A DNA stretch of 64,000 nucleotides, taken from positions 578,518-642,517 of the forward strand of contig NC_007766.1 of the NCBI RefSeq assembly GCF_000092045.1. Direction: 5' to 3'. The notes under the pieces were generated by a model, which ran no database searches, had not been told where the DNA came from, and saw nothing but the letters and a program-made list of their open reading frames with translations. A program made the translations under genes and the position numbers. This document shows positions 1 to 8,292 of this stretch, piece by piece. This DNA is from Rhizobium etli CFN 42. GTDB lineage: Bacteria; Pseudomonadota; Alphaproteobacteria; Rhizobiales; Rhizobiaceae. Within the stretch, counting starts at the first letter, position 1. Each line of letters starts with the position of its first letter.

Positions 1-52
1 GCGCCGAACGGCAAGCGCTTTCTTAAACCTTGAAAACCGAAACCGGTCTGGC

Positions 53-544
53 TCAGGCCGCTTCCGTCTGCTCGATCGCATTATCCAGACGTGCCGCCGC
101 CGCCATGGCCCGCTGCATCAATCGCATGATTTCGCGTTCCGACCTGATATGGCCGCGGATCGAGCAGAACAACGAGCGCAGCTGGTATCCGACCGCTTCC
201 CAGGAGAGCCGGCAGCGCCCCTCACCCAGGCTTTCCAGCGTGACGACGACGTCCTGTGCGGCGCCATGATCGAACAGGCGTCCTACCCGCCGGCGTTCTT
301 CCGCCTCGGCTCTTTCCCCGGCGTCCATGATCAGGCCGAGTCTCGCCGAGATCAGGCGTTTTTCAAGCTCATGTGTCGTCAGCAGCAGCGGAAGCAGACC
401 GCTTGAGATACGGTCGCAGAGGTCCTCGTTGATGTGGCAGGGCAGGAAATCAGCGATGGCCTGGAGCACGTCGCACCAGGACATCAACTGGTCGTAGCAG
501 TGTTCGAGTTCTGCAAAATCGGTCGGGATCGGCGTCTTCATCAT
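53..544 (-). CDS. Uncharacterised helical protein next to the nor genes
   Basis: A 163-residue protein of unknown function, predicted soluble and largely helical. The start was placed at an ATGATG at 544 because GAGGTAAT precedes it; an upstream extension in the same frame has unnatural composition. It begins one base after the stop of the small membrane protein at 546-701, so the two are translationally coupled and divergent from norE. Spaced His and Cys residues in the N-terminal half (HCYDQL, CHINEDLC, THELEKRL) faintly recall hemerythrin-type helical bundles, but the match is not good enough to assign. Its position suggests a role in denitrification or NO handling; that is inference from context only. 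Confidence 0.7.
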   Translation of the reverse strand: MMKTPIPTDFAELEHCYDQLMSWCDVLQAIADFLPCHINEDLCDRISSGLLPLLLTTHELEKRLISARLGLIMDAGERAEAEERRRVGRLFDHGAAQDVVVTLESLGEGRCRLSWEAVGYQLRSLFCSIRGHIRSEREIMRLMQRAMAAAARLDNAIEQTEAA

Positions 545-545
545 A

Positions 546-701
546 TTACCTCTGCAGGAACAGGCTGGCGGCGATCGCGATTGACGCGAGCACCGCTGAG
601 GTCGTGCCCATCCGCTGCAGCACACCCATGCGATTAAGGGCGATTGCGAATGCGATGATCACGGGGGTGGCTATCGACAGTCCAATTTGCGCGTCGGTCA
701 T
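546..701 (-). CDS. Small two-helix membrane protein (51 aa)
   Basis: A very short gene with a strong ribosome binding site (AAAGGAG, 6-7 bases before the ATG at 701). The product has two hydrophobic segments (about residues 5-22 and 34-48) separated by a short basic loop (NRMGVLQRMG), typical of a small inner-membrane subunit. Its stop is one base before the ATG of the helical protein at 53-544. It is transcribed away from norE, with an NnrR-type box between the two. Function unknown; a small accessory subunit of NO reductase or of a sensor is possible but unproven. Confidence 0.7.
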   Translation of the reverse strand: MTDAQIGLSIATPVIIAFAIALNRMGVLQRMGTTSAVLASIAIAASLFLQR

Positions 702-748
702 CAGGATCTCCTTTCGTCAGACCCTAGGCGTTCCGATCGGTGCACTCT

Positions 749-762
749 TTGCGATCGGTCAA
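749..762. promoter_or_regulatory. NnrR/FNR-type box between the small membrane gene and norE
   Basis: TTGCGATCGGTCAA fits TTG-N8-CAA, with outer symmetry CTTTG/CAAAG. It lies between divergent genes starting at 701 (-) and 798 (+). Activator spacing of -41.5 would place transcription starts near 714 (-) and 797 (+), the second almost at the norE ATG. Confidence 0.75.
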
Positions 763-797
763 AGAGCGCGCGCGATATCATTCCTATCGTCGCGGCC

Positions 798-1346
798 ATG
801 AGAGCGATGATTTCATCCGAGCCCCACGGCCAAGCCGCACCTGAGAGCGACGATCTGCTGGCATGGATCCTGGCGTGGAGCGAACTCGTGGCTTTTGCGG
901 CACTGTTGACGGGCTTCGTCATCGCGTCCTGGTTCCAGCCGGAGGCATTTGCAGCCGGAAAGGCCAGGCTCCATCATGATATGGCACTCGCCAATACTGT
1001 CATCCTGCTGGTCAGCGGCTGGTTTGCGGCGCTCGCTCCACGATCCGGCAGCATAGGACGGCAACGCCTGGCCCTGTTAGCTGCGGCCGCCGGCGGAATT
1101 TTGTTCGTCGCTGTCAAACTCTACGAATATCGAGCAGAGGGCACCTCACTGCTTGCCGCGGACGTCTTCTCGCAGCTTTACGTCCTGATAACGGGGTTTC
1201 ATCTGGCGCATGTGCTGTTCGGAGCCCTGGTCCTCGGACTGATGGCCCGCTTCCCATCGCCTGAGAATATCCATCTCATGACGACCCTCTGGCATGTCAT
1301 CGACATCGTCTGGCTGGTCATGTTCCCGGTGATTTATCTCCTATGA
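798..1346 (+). CDS. norE: NorE, cytochrome c oxidase subunit III-like accessory of NO reductase
   Basis: A 182-residue membrane protein of the cytochrome c oxidase subunit III family with five hydrophobic segments. NorE is not part of the purified NorCB enzyme but supports NO reductase activity and is normally paired with NorF, as here (ATGA overlap at 1343). Starts at 798 (MRAMISS) and 807 (MISSEP) are both possible; GAGAG lies just before 807. If the box at 749-762 works at the usual spacing, the mRNA would begin almost at the start codon. The conserved LWHVIDIVWL stretch near the C-terminus is typical of subunit III-like proteins. Confidence 0.88.
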   Translation: MRAMISSEPHGQAAPESDDLLAWILAWSELVAFAALLTGFVIASWFQPEAFAAGKARLHHDMALANTVILLVSGWFAALAPRSGSIGRQRLALLAAAAGGILFVAVKLYEYRAEGTSLLAADVFSQLYVLITGFHLAHVLFGALVLGLMARFPSPENIHLMTTLWHVIDIVWLVMFPVIYLL

Positions 1347-1636
1347 AGACAGGCAACACGGCGAAGGCTCCGTCGCGGGCGCTGATCCTGCTTCTCATGC
1401 TGACATTCTGCCTCTTTGCAACCTCGATGATTCCGGCAGGTCCTGCGGCAAGAGCCGGATTGGTTCTTGCAGCCGTCGCCATCGCTTTGGCGAAGGTGCG
1501 TCTCGTCGTCCTCGACTTCCTCGGCCTGCGTCACAACAATTCGCTGCTCGCACGCGCGTTGCTCTTGTGGGCCGGGGCCGTGTTGCTGGTCGCTTTGGCG
1601 AGGGCAACCGCATTCTCCGCTGTCTTTGCGAATTAA
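1343..1636 (+). CDS. norF: NorF, small membrane accessory of NO reductase
   Basis: A 97-residue, strongly hydrophobic protein with about three membrane segments, overlapping norE by four bases (ATGA). Size, position and the motif RLVVLDFLGLRH match NorF-type proteins, which share a fold with cytochrome oxidase subunit IV-like polypeptides and are needed for full NO reductase activity. Its TAA stop lies inside the NnrR-type box that probably drives norC, so norEF and norCBQD may have separate promoters. Confidence 0.82.
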   Translation: MKTGNTAKAPSRALILLLMLTFCLFATSMIPAGPAARAGLVLAAVAIALAKVRLVVLDFLGLRHNNSLLARALLLWAGAVLLVALARATAFSAVFAN

Positions 1637-1639
1637 CAA
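1626..1639. promoter_or_regulatory. NnrR/FNR-type box overlapping the norF stop, for norCBQD
   Basis: TTGCGAATTAACAA fits TTG-N8-CAA, with flanking symmetry TTTG/CAAA. It contains the norF stop codon. A -41.5 activator geometry gives a start near 1674, leaving about 60 nt of leader before norC at 1736. Confidence 0.78.
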
Positions 1640-1735
1640 AGAACCGCCTCCGCCCTTCCGGCATCCAGGAGACGCGAGCCTTGGCTCCGTTTTCGACGTC
1701 ACGGCGGGCTCCGCCACGACATGAAGGGATCATCG

Positions 1736-2188
1736 ATGGCTGAACGCCTGACAAAAACCGCGGCCCGAAACGTGTTCTACGGCGGATCGGCCTTCTTCTT
1801 CGCTATATTCGTCGGGCTGACGGCCCATAGCCACTATTACATCAGGACCGTTTCGACCGACGAGACGAAGCTGACCGAGAGCGTCGCCAGGGGCAAACAC
1901 GTCTGGGAAAAGAACGCCTGCATCAACTGCCACACGCTGGACGGCGAAGGCGCCTATTTCGCACCCGAGCTGTCCAACGTCTGGATACGCTGGGGCGGCG
2001 ACAAGGATCCGGCAAGCGCCCGTGAGGCGCTCCACGCCTGGATGGCGGCGCAACCCTCCGGCATCGAGGGCCGCAGGCAGATGCCGCAATTCAATCTGAC
2101 CGAAGAAGAAGTGAACGATCTCGCGGACTTCCTCGAATGGGTCAGCAAGATGAACACGCAGGCGTGGCCGCCGAACCAGGCGGGCTGA
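1736..2188 (+). CDS. norC: NorC, cytochrome c subunit of nitric oxide reductase
   Basis: A 150-residue membrane-anchored c-type cytochrome that passes electrons from periplasmic carriers to NorB. One N-terminal membrane anchor (about residues 13-30) is followed by the heme attachment motif CINCH (62-66) and a distal Met in RRQMPQF, the likely sixth ligand. The ATG at 1736 was chosen because AAGGGA sits at the correct distance; an in-frame ATG at 1721 adds only five residues. norB follows 20 bases downstream. Length and organisation are typical for the family. Confidence 0.96.
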   Translation: MAERLTKTAARNVFYGGSAFFFAIFVGLTAHSHYYIRTVSTDETKLTESVARGKHVWEKNACINCHTLDGEGAYFAPELSNVWIRWGGDKDPASAREALHAWMAAQPSGIEGRRQMPQFNLTEEEVNDLADFLEWVSKMNTQAWPPNQAG

Positions 2189-2208
2189 CGGGCGAGAGGA
2201 TCAAGCAA

Positions 2209-3549
2209 ATGAAATACAAGACACAAAGCGTCGCCATGCTCTATTTCTACGGAGCGCTCGGCCTCTTCATGGCGCAGCTGCTATTCGGCGTCCTGGCGGG
2301 AACGATCTACGTTCTGCCGAATACGCTGCCGGTCGAGCTTCCGTTCAACATCGTCCGCATGATCCACACGAACGCGCTCATCGTCTGGCTGTTGATGGGC
2401 TTCATGGGCACCACCTATTTCCTGCTTCCGGAGGAGTGCGAGACGGAACTCTACAGCCCGAAACTCGCCATCGCGCAATTCTGGATCTTCCTGATAGCCG
2501 CAGCGGTCGCCGTCATAGGTTACCTGTTCCACATCCACGAGGGCCGCGAGTTTCTCGAGCAGCCTTTCGCCATCAAGGTCGGCATCGTCGTCGTCGCCTT
2601 GATGTTCCTGTTCAACGTGACGATGACGGCTTTGAAGGGGCGCAAGACCACCATCACCAACATCCTGCTGTTCGGGCTCTGGGGTGTGGCGATCTTTTTC
2701 CTGTTTGCCTTCTACAACCCCGTCAACCTGTCGCTGGACAAGATGTACTGGTGGTATGTCGTCCATCTGTGGGTCGAAGGCGTCTGGGAGCTGATCATGG
2801 CCTCGGTCCTGGCTTTCCTGATGATCAGGCTGAACGGCATCGACCGGGAGGTCATCGAGAAATGGCTCTATGTGATCATCGGCCTGGCGCTCTTCTCCGG
2901 CATTCTCGGCACCGGCCATCACTATTATTGGATCGGTGCGCCCGGATACTGGCAGTGGATCGGCTCGCTTTTCTCGACGCTCGAGGTCGCCCCCTTCTTC
3001 ACGATGGTGATTTTCACCTTCGTCATGACCTGGAAGGCTGGCCGCAAGCATGAGAACAAGGCGGCGCTGTTGTGGTCGATCGGATGCTCGGTCATGGCCT
3101 TCTTCGGCGCCGGCGTCTGGGGCTTCCTCCATACGCTGTCCTCGGTGAACTATTATACGCATGGCACGCAGGTGACGGCGGCGCACGGGCACCTCGCCTT
3201 CTTCGGCGCCTACGTCATGCTCAATCTGGCGGCGATGGCCTATGCCATTCCTCAGATCCGCGGCCGTGCGCCCTATAATCAGTGGCTTTCGATCACGAGC
3301 TTCTGGATCATGTGCACGGCGATGTCGGTGATGACCTTCGCCCTCACCTTTGCCGGCATCATCCAGGTTCATCTGCAGAGAATACTCGGCGAGGCCTATA
3401 TGGACGTGCAGGACCAGCTCGGCGTCTTCTACTGGGTGAGACTCGGCTCCGGCGTCTTCGTCTTCATCAGCGCGCTGATGTTCATCTGGTCGGTCCTCGT
3501 TCCGGGCCGCGCCCGCCTGCCCGACGCAATCGCACAGCCCGCCGAATAG
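2209..3549 (+). CDS. norB: NorB, catalytic subunit of nitric oxide reductase
   Basis: A 446-residue, 12-helix heme-copper-oxidase-family protein that reduces two NO to N2O at a heme b3/non-heme iron centre. Metal-binding motifs are visible: HTNALIVWLL early (heme b ligand), HLWVEGVWEL (a His that binds FeB plus the essential Glu), the HHYYW pair, and HGHLAFFGAY late (heme ligands). The start at 2209 follows GAGAGGA; in-frame codons upstream read through norC. There are no frameshifts and the length is normal for short-chain cNOR. Confidence 0.97.
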   Translation: MKYKTQSVAMLYFYGALGLFMAQLLFGVLAGTIYVLPNTLPVELPFNIVRMIHTNALIVWLLMGFMGTTYFLLPEECETELYSPKLAIAQFWIFLIAAAVAVIGYLFHIHEGREFLEQPFAIKVGIVVVALMFLFNVTMTALKGRKTTITNILLFGLWGVAIFFLFAFYNPVNLSLDKMYWWYVVHLWVEGVWELIMASVLAFLMIRLNGIDREVIEKWLYVIIGLALFSGILGTGHHYYWIGAPGYWQWIGSLFSTLEVAPFFTMVIFTFVMTWKAGRKHENKAALLWSIGCSVMAFFGAGVWGFLHTLSSVNYYTHGTQVTAAHGHLAFFGAYVMLNLAAMAYAIPQIRGRAPYNQWLSITSFWIMCTAMSVMTFALTFAGIIQVHLQRILGEAYMDVQDQLGVFYWVRLGSGVFVFISALMFIWSVLVPGRARLPDAIAQPAE

Positions 3550-3578
3550 GCGGGCTCCCCCCTTTGGAGAACAGAGAA

Positions 3579-4394
3579 ATGACGATCGCGCTTAATCTTC
3601 CGCTCAATCCTAATGCGGGAATTCCGCACTACACCGCCCATGGAAACGAATGCGCGCTTTTCGAGAGCGCCTGGAGCCGGCAGTTGCCCATTCTGCTCAA
3701 GGGGCCGACGGGCTGCGGCAAGACCAGGTTCGTCCGCCACATGGCCGCGCGCCTGGGACTGCCGGTCTCGACCGTCTCCTGCCATGACGATCTCACCGCC
3801 GCCGATCTGACCGGGCGCTATCTTTTGAAAGGCGGCGAAACCGTCTGGGTCGACGGTCCGCTGACCAAGGCCGTGCGCGAGGGCGGCGTCTGCTACCTCG
3901 ACGAGATCGTCGAAGCCCGCAAAGACGTCGCCGTCGTTCTTCATCCGCTGACGGACGACCGCCGGCTGCTGCCCCTCGAGCGCACCGGCGAGCTCATCGA
4001 GGCGCAATCGTCTTTCATGGTGGTTGTGTCGTATAATCCGGGTTACCAGAATCTGATGAAATCGCTGAAGCCCAGCACGCGTCAGCGCTTCGTGTCGATC
4101 GAGTTCGATTTTCTTCCCAGGGACCGCGAGATTGCGGCCGTATCGATCGAAAGCGGCTTGGCCGAAAGCCGGGTGGCGCCGCTGGTGGACCTTGCCCGCC
4201 GGCTCCGCACGCTCAAAGGACAGGATCTCGAGGAAGGCGTGTCGACGCGCCTCATCATCTACTGCGCGACCCTCGTCGATGCGGGGATGCCGCTTGTCGA
4301 GGCGGTCAGAGCCGCGATCATCGAGCCGCTGACGGACGAAGCCGATGTGAAGGCCGCCCTTGTCGAAGTGGCCGCAGCGACGCTCGGCAGGTGA
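3579..4394 (+). CDS. norQ: NorQ, MoxR-type AAA+ ATPase for NO reductase activation
   Basis: A 271-residue AAA+ protein of the MoxR/CbbQ group. Walker A GPTGCGKT is at about residues 42-49 and a Walker B-like CYLDEIVEAR follows at about 105. NorQ works with NorD to insert the non-heme iron into NorB. It sits 29 bases after norB and three bases before norD. The start at 3579 is preceded by a purine-rich GGAGAACAGAGAA. Domain order and length are normal. Confidence 0.95.
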   Translation: MTIALNLPLNPNAGIPHYTAHGNECALFESAWSRQLPILLKGPTGCGKTRFVRHMAARLGLPVSTVSCHDDLTAADLTGRYLLKGGETVWVDGPLTKAVREGGVCYLDEIVEARKDVAVVLHPLTDDRRLLPLERTGELIEAQSSFMVVVSYNPGYQNLMKSLKPSTRQRFVSIEFDFLPRDREIAAVSIESGLAESRVAPLVDLARRLRTLKGQDLEEGVSTRLIIYCATLVDAGMPLVEAVRAAIIEPLTDEADVKAALVEVAAATLGR

Positions 4395-4397
4395 GCG

Positions 4398-6284
4398 ATG
4401 CTCGAATTCCTGGAACTCGAAGAAACGGTCGGACGCGCGTGGCACCGCCTTGTCGGCGACACCCGCTCCTGGCCCCGCCATCCGCAGCATGAGGTCAAAC
4501 TGGCCGACATCAGATCGCAGCTGTCGGTCTGCTTCCGCGCCTTCGGCGGCGAGCCGACGTTGCAGATCCAGAAATCGCGCCAGCAGAGCTCGTCGCACCG
4601 GCTGCGTTTCCGGCAGGTCGTCGGCCTCGGCGAGGAGAGAAGCGATCATCCGACCTGGGACGGCAGCGCAATCCATCTGCCTGCATCGATCGAAATCTTC
4701 GATGACGAACGGCTGAACCGGGATCTCTATTTCTGGCTCGCGGCCTACATTGCGGTGGCTTCCACGCCCGATCGCAGGGCAGACGACGCCATGCTTTCCG
4801 ACATCGCCCGGATCGAAGCGGGGCGCAGAAACGCCGCGCGAGTGGTCGCGACCTTTCCTGGCATGCATGCTCGGTACCTTCGCCTGAGCGAGGCCATTCT
4901 CGCATGCCGAACCCGCGGCAGGCTGCCCAAGGCCGAGAGGCAGGTCGAGGATTATCTGCGCTTCGCCCTGGCATTTCCATTGGGGGACCGGCTGGCCAAC
5001 CTTATCCGGCCGACGGCAGCCAAGGCGCCCCCAGGTTATCTGCCGATGCTGCCTGTCCCGATCTGGCCAGACTTCACCGGACGCGCGGAAGCTGAAAAAT
5101 CCGACCGCGAGGACCTTCCCTCCGAGGGTGGCGAGGCAGGCCCTGCCCGCTCTTCGCATCAGGCCGTCCGCAAGAAGGACGCCTACGACCGCCGGCGCGA
5201 TCCCTTCATCCTCAACCGCTTCGAAAAGATCCTCGCCATGGCCGAGATGGTCAACGTCGACCGTCCGACGGATGACCGGGACGACGACGATGCCGGCGCA
5301 GCCGATGAACTTGACGAGATCAGCTTGAGCGAAACACGTGAGCGGCCGAAGTCGAAGTTCCGTTTCGACCTGGATCTCTCCCCGGAAGCCTCGGACGTCT
5401 CGCAAATCCACGGCGCATTCACCTATCCCGAATGGGATTACCGCAGAAAGCAATATATGGAGGATCACTGCCGCGTCCTCCTCGGCACCGTCCCGGCCCC
5501 GCAGCAGGCGACCGTCGCGACCGATCAGGCCATCGTGCGCAAGATCAGACGGCAATTCGAGACGCTCCGGCCGAAGCGGGAGATCCGGAAGGCGCAGCTC
5601 GACGGCAACGACCTCGACCTCGAGGCGCTGATACGGGCGCGCGCCGATCTGCTTGCAACCGGCCAGCCGGATGACCGCATTTATGAATGCGCCCGTCCTG
5701 CCTCACACGAACTTGCTACGTCGATCCTCGTCGACGTCTCGTTGTCGACGGATTCCTGGGTGGATAACCGCAGGGTCCTCGATCTCGAGAAACAGGCGCT
5801 CGACGTCTTCGCGCGCGGCCTGGATGCCTGCGGCGACAGTTTCTCCATTCACACTTTCACGTCGAGACGCCGCAACTGGGTGCGTATCGACAGCATCAAG
5901 GAGTTCGAGGAGACGTTCTCGCCGACGACCGCGAGGCGGATCGCCGATCTGAAGCCCGGCTATTACACGCGTATGGGGGCGGCCCTCCGGCATGTGTCGG
6001 GGCAGTTGCACCAGCACGGCGCGCGGAAAAAGCTGCTCCTCATCCTGACGGACGGCAAGCCGAATGACGTCGATCATTACGAAGGACGATTTGCCCTGGA
6101 GGACAGCCGAAAAGCGGTCGCCGAAGCCCGCGCCCTCGGCCAGGCCGTCTTTGCCGTCACCGTCGACCGCAACGCCGGCGACTATCTGCCGGCAATCTTC
6201 GGAAGGGCGGGCTTTGCCGTGATCTCGGAGCTTTCGAAACTGCCGAGCGCACTGCCGGCGATCTATCGAAACCTCACCGCCTGA
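4398..6284 (+). CDS. norD: NorD, VWA-domain partner of NorQ
   Basis: A 628-residue protein with a C-terminal von Willebrand factor A domain. The metal-ion-dependent adhesion site DVSLSTDS is at about residue 445, and a later TDGKPNDVDHY is typical of CbbO/NorD proteins. NorD is the adaptor that brings NorQ to NorB. The middle region (about residues 230-330) is acidic and probably disordered (DDRDDDDAGAADE). The start at 4398 follows GCAGGTGAGCG. It is the last gene of norCBQD and converges on hemN. Confidence 0.95.
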   Translation: MLEFLELEETVGRAWHRLVGDTRSWPRHPQHEVKLADIRSQLSVCFRAFGGEPTLQIQKSRQQSSSHRLRFRQVVGLGEERSDHPTWDGSAIHLPASIEIFDDERLNRDLYFWLAAYIAVASTPDRRADDAMLSDIARIEAGRRNAARVVATFPGMHARYLRLSEAILACRTRGRLPKAERQVEDYLRFALAFPLGDRLANLIRPTAAKAPPGYLPMLPVPIWPDFTGRAEAEKSDREDLPSEGGEAGPARSSHQAVRKKDAYDRRRDPFILNRFEKILAMAEMVNVDRPTDDRDDDDAGAADELDEISLSETRERPKSKFRFDLDLSPEASDVSQIHGAFTYPEWDYRRKQYMEDHCRVLLGTVPAPQQATVATDQAIVRKIRRQFETLRPKREIRKAQLDGNDLDLEALIRARADLLATGQPDDRIYECARPASHELATSILVDVSLSTDSWVDNRRVLDLEKQALDVFARGLDACGDSFSIHTFTSRRRNWVRIDSIKEFEETFSPTTARRIADLKPGYYTRMGAALRHVSGQLHQHGARKKLLLILTDGKPNDVDHYEGRFALEDSRKAVAEARALGQAVFAVTVDRNAGDYLPAIFGRAGFAVISELSKLPSALPAIYRNLTA

Positions 6285-6391
6285 GCGCATCCACGAACAG
6301 GCCGGAGCCGCTCGACTGGCGCCTCCCACCTGGCTTGATGTTCTTTGTTTTCACAACGCGTTTTAGCTTTGTTCTTATACGTGTGGTTATC

Positions 6392-6414
6392 CCGGAACGC
6401 TGCACACATTCCGG
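6392..6414. terminator. Weak stem-loop between convergent norD and hemN
   Basis: CCGGAA and TTCCGG arms (6 bp) surround an 11-nt loop. It lies just beyond the hemN stop and about 100 bases after norD. There is no long T tract, so the assignment is tentative. Confidence 0.35.
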
Positions 6415-6423
6415 CGATATGCA

Positions 6424-7776
6424 TCAGGCTGCCTTGCTGTGCGTGCGCCCGTGCGAGCCGAAATAGGCGTCGAACGCCGCCGCGACGGCACGGACCATGA
6501 AGCGCGCCTCCTGGAACACCGCGATCCGCTCGCCGCTGATCGTCACGACGCCGTCCGCCACGAGTTCGCCGAGACGCTCGTTGCGCTCGACAAGGAACCC
6601 GCTGTCGAAACCCGACCCGCTGCTCAGCTTGCCGAGATCGGCTTCGAAATCGCACATCAGCCTCTCGATGATCTTCGCCCGAAGTTTGTCCTCTTCTGTG
6701 AGAAGATATCCCTTGGCGGTCGGCAGCACGCCGGAGGCAATCCGCTCGGCATAGAGGCCGAGCGGCACGTGGTTCTGCATATAACCGGTCGGCAGCCGCC
6801 CGATCGCAGATGCGCCGAGGCCGATCAGGTTGTCGCAATCATCCGTGGTATAGCCCTGGAAGTTCCTTCTCATCGCGCCCTTGCGCGCGGCGATCGCCAG
6901 CTGATCGTCCGGCAGTGCAAAATGATCGAGCCCGATGCGCTGATATCCGACCTTCTGCAGCTCCTCGGCGATCGCTTCCGCCTGCTCGTTGCGCTGTTTT
7001 GCGTCCGGCAACGTGCTTTCGTCGATCAGGCGCTGATGCTTCTTGAAAGCGGGTATGTGGGCATAACCGAAAACGGCGAAACGTTCGGGACGCAGCTCCG
7101 CAGCCAGCCGGACCGTTTCGATGCAGGATTGGACGGTCTGTTTCGGAAGGCCATAAATCAGGTCGAAATTGATGCTGCTCACGCCTGAAGAGCGCAGGCC
7201 GACGACCGCCGTTTCCGTCTGCTCGAAGGACTGCAGCCGATTGATGGCTGCCTGCACGACCGGATCGAAACTCTGGACGCCGAGGCTTGCCCGGTCGACG
7301 CCGTTTTCGGCGAGCGCCTCGATCATGGGGGCAGCCAACGTGCGCGGATCGATCTCGACGGCGACGCCGGCGTCCGCCTCGAAAGCGAAGGCGCTCCTGA
7401 GCTTTGCCATCAGAGCGGAAAATTCCTGCGGTCTCATGATCGTCGGCGTGCCGCCGCCGAAGTGCACGTTCTTGACGGGCACGTCGTTTCCAGCCGCAAA
7501 GGAGACGAGCTCGATCTCTTGGCTCATCACGTCAAGATAGTCGGCGACCGGGGCATCTTGCCGGGTGATGGTCGTGTGGCAGCCGCAGTACCAGCACATC
7601 GAGCGGCAGAACGGGACGTGGAGGTAAACCGAAACCGGGCCGGCTTTGGCGATATCGGCGAGGGCGCTGGCATATTCATTCGGCCCCACGGCAGCGGAAA
7701 AAGCCGGCGCCGTCGGGTAACTCGTATAACGCGGAAGCCGCGCATCGCCATATTTGGCGATCAGATCGTTGGACAT
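6424..7776 (-). CDS. hemN: HemN, oxygen-independent coproporphyrinogen III oxidase
   Basis: A 450-residue radical SAM enzyme that converts coproporphyrinogen III to protoporphyrinogen IX without oxygen, supplying heme for NorCB under low oxygen. The iron-sulfur motif appears in HVPFCRSMCWYCGC (CxxxCxxC plus the extra Cys typical of HemN). The following GGGTP and the later GLPKQT and LGLGASAIG-type motifs also fit. The ATG at 7776 follows GAGGGATG; the longer frame upstream has only a TTG. An FNR/NnrR-type box lies 64 bases upstream at 7834-7847, giving a leader of about 22 nt. Confidence 0.95.
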   Translation of the reverse strand: MSNDLIAKYGDARLPRYTSYPTAPAFSAAVGPNEYASALADIAKAGPVSVYLHVPFCRSMCWYCGCHTTITRQDAPVADYLDVMSQEIELVSFAAGNDVPVKNVHFGGGTPTIMRPQEFSALMAKLRSAFAFEADAGVAVEIDPRTLAAPMIEALAENGVDRASLGVQSFDPVVQAAINRLQSFEQTETAVVGLRSSGVSSINFDLIYGLPKQTVQSCIETVRLAAELRPERFAVFGYAHIPAFKKHQRLIDESTLPDAKQRNEQAEAIAEELQKVGYQRIGLDHFALPDDQLAIAARKGAMRRNFQGYTTDDCDNLIGLGASAIGRLPTGYMQNHVPLGLYAERIASGVLPTAKGYLLTEEDKLRAKIIERLMCDFEADLGKLSSGSGFDSGFLVERNERLGELVADGVVTISGERIAVFQEARFMVRAVAAAFDAYFGSHGRTHSKAA

Positions 7777-7833
7777 TGTCACATCCCTCTTCAAAAGCAG
7801 GATGCTTTATGACGTCCGGCCGCGCGGTCTTCC

Positions 7834-7847
7834 TTGTCCCAAATCAA
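7834..7847. promoter_or_regulatory. NnrR/FNR-type box upstream of hemN
   Basis: TTGTCCCAAATCAA fits TTG-N8-CAA, and its right half (ATCAA) also matches the FNR half-site. Its centre is 64 bases from the hemN ATG, so a -41.5 promoter would start at about 7799. Confidence 0.72.
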
Positions 7848-7880
7848 TGATGAGGTCTTCGCCGAGAATCATCCGGATAT

Positions 7881-7894
7881 TTGTCCGCTGTCAA
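7881..7894. promoter_or_regulatory. NnrR/FNR-type box upstream of the DUF2249 gene at 7993
   Basis: TTGTCCGCTGTCAA fits TTG-N8-CAA with TTTG/CAAA outer symmetry. It is 47 bases (centre to centre) from the hemN box, so the divergent pair each have their own site. Predicted transcript start is near 7929, 64 nt before the ATG at 7993. Confidence 0.72.
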
Positions 7895-7992
7895 AGTCAG
7901 TTCTCCCGAAACCGCCTAGCATCTCGTTCTGACATGGGACGAGCCGCGGTCCCGTATGTTCGAAGAGACGCGGCACAAGGAAACGAGCAAGA

Positions 7993-8277
7993 ATGACTGA
8001 TACGCAAAACGTTCAGGGCGAAACTCCCCATATCGATGTCCGCGTGCTGTCGCCGGTCGAGCGGCATCCCCGGATCTTCGGCACGCTCCATGCGCTGGCC
8101 CCTGGCGACAGCTTGCTGATCACCAGCGATCACGAGCCTCGGCCTCTGCATTATCAGCTTGAAACCGGATTTCCGGGCAAGTTCTCCTGGGATTATCTGG
8201 AGCAAGGCCCTGATATCTGGCGGGTGCAGATCACCCGGCAGGATGCCGGCTGCGACTGCTGCTGCGGTAGCCACTAA
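7993..8277 (+). CDS. DUF2249 domain protein with Cys-rich tail
   Basis: A 94-residue soluble protein that is essentially one DUF2249 domain (IDVRVLSPVERHPRIFGTL at the start, then LHYQLETGFPGKFSW). It ends in a cysteine cluster, GCDCCCGSH, which could bind a metal or act as a redox site. DUF2249 proteins recur in denitrification and NO-stress loci but their biochemical role is not established. It opens a four-gene operon (DUF2249, membrane protein, double DUF2249, MIP18-like) behind its own NnrR-type box. AAGGAAACGAGCAAGA precedes the start. Confidence 0.85.
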   Translation: MTDTQNVQGETPHIDVRVLSPVERHPRIFGTLHALAPGDSLLITSDHEPRPLHYQLETGFPGKFSWDYLEQGPDIWRVQITRQDAGCDCCCGSH

Positions 8278-8292
8278 GTTCGGATCGGCGCG

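Noticed and set aside
2281..3372. Long minus-strand frame opposite norB
   Set aside because: It has charged, His/Arg/Asp-rich composition typical of antisense to a GC-rich membrane protein gene and no family features; norB is certain.
3429..5555. 708-codon minus-strand frame opposite norQ and norD
   Set aside because: Antisense artefact of high GC coding DNA; no start signal and no recognisable domain.
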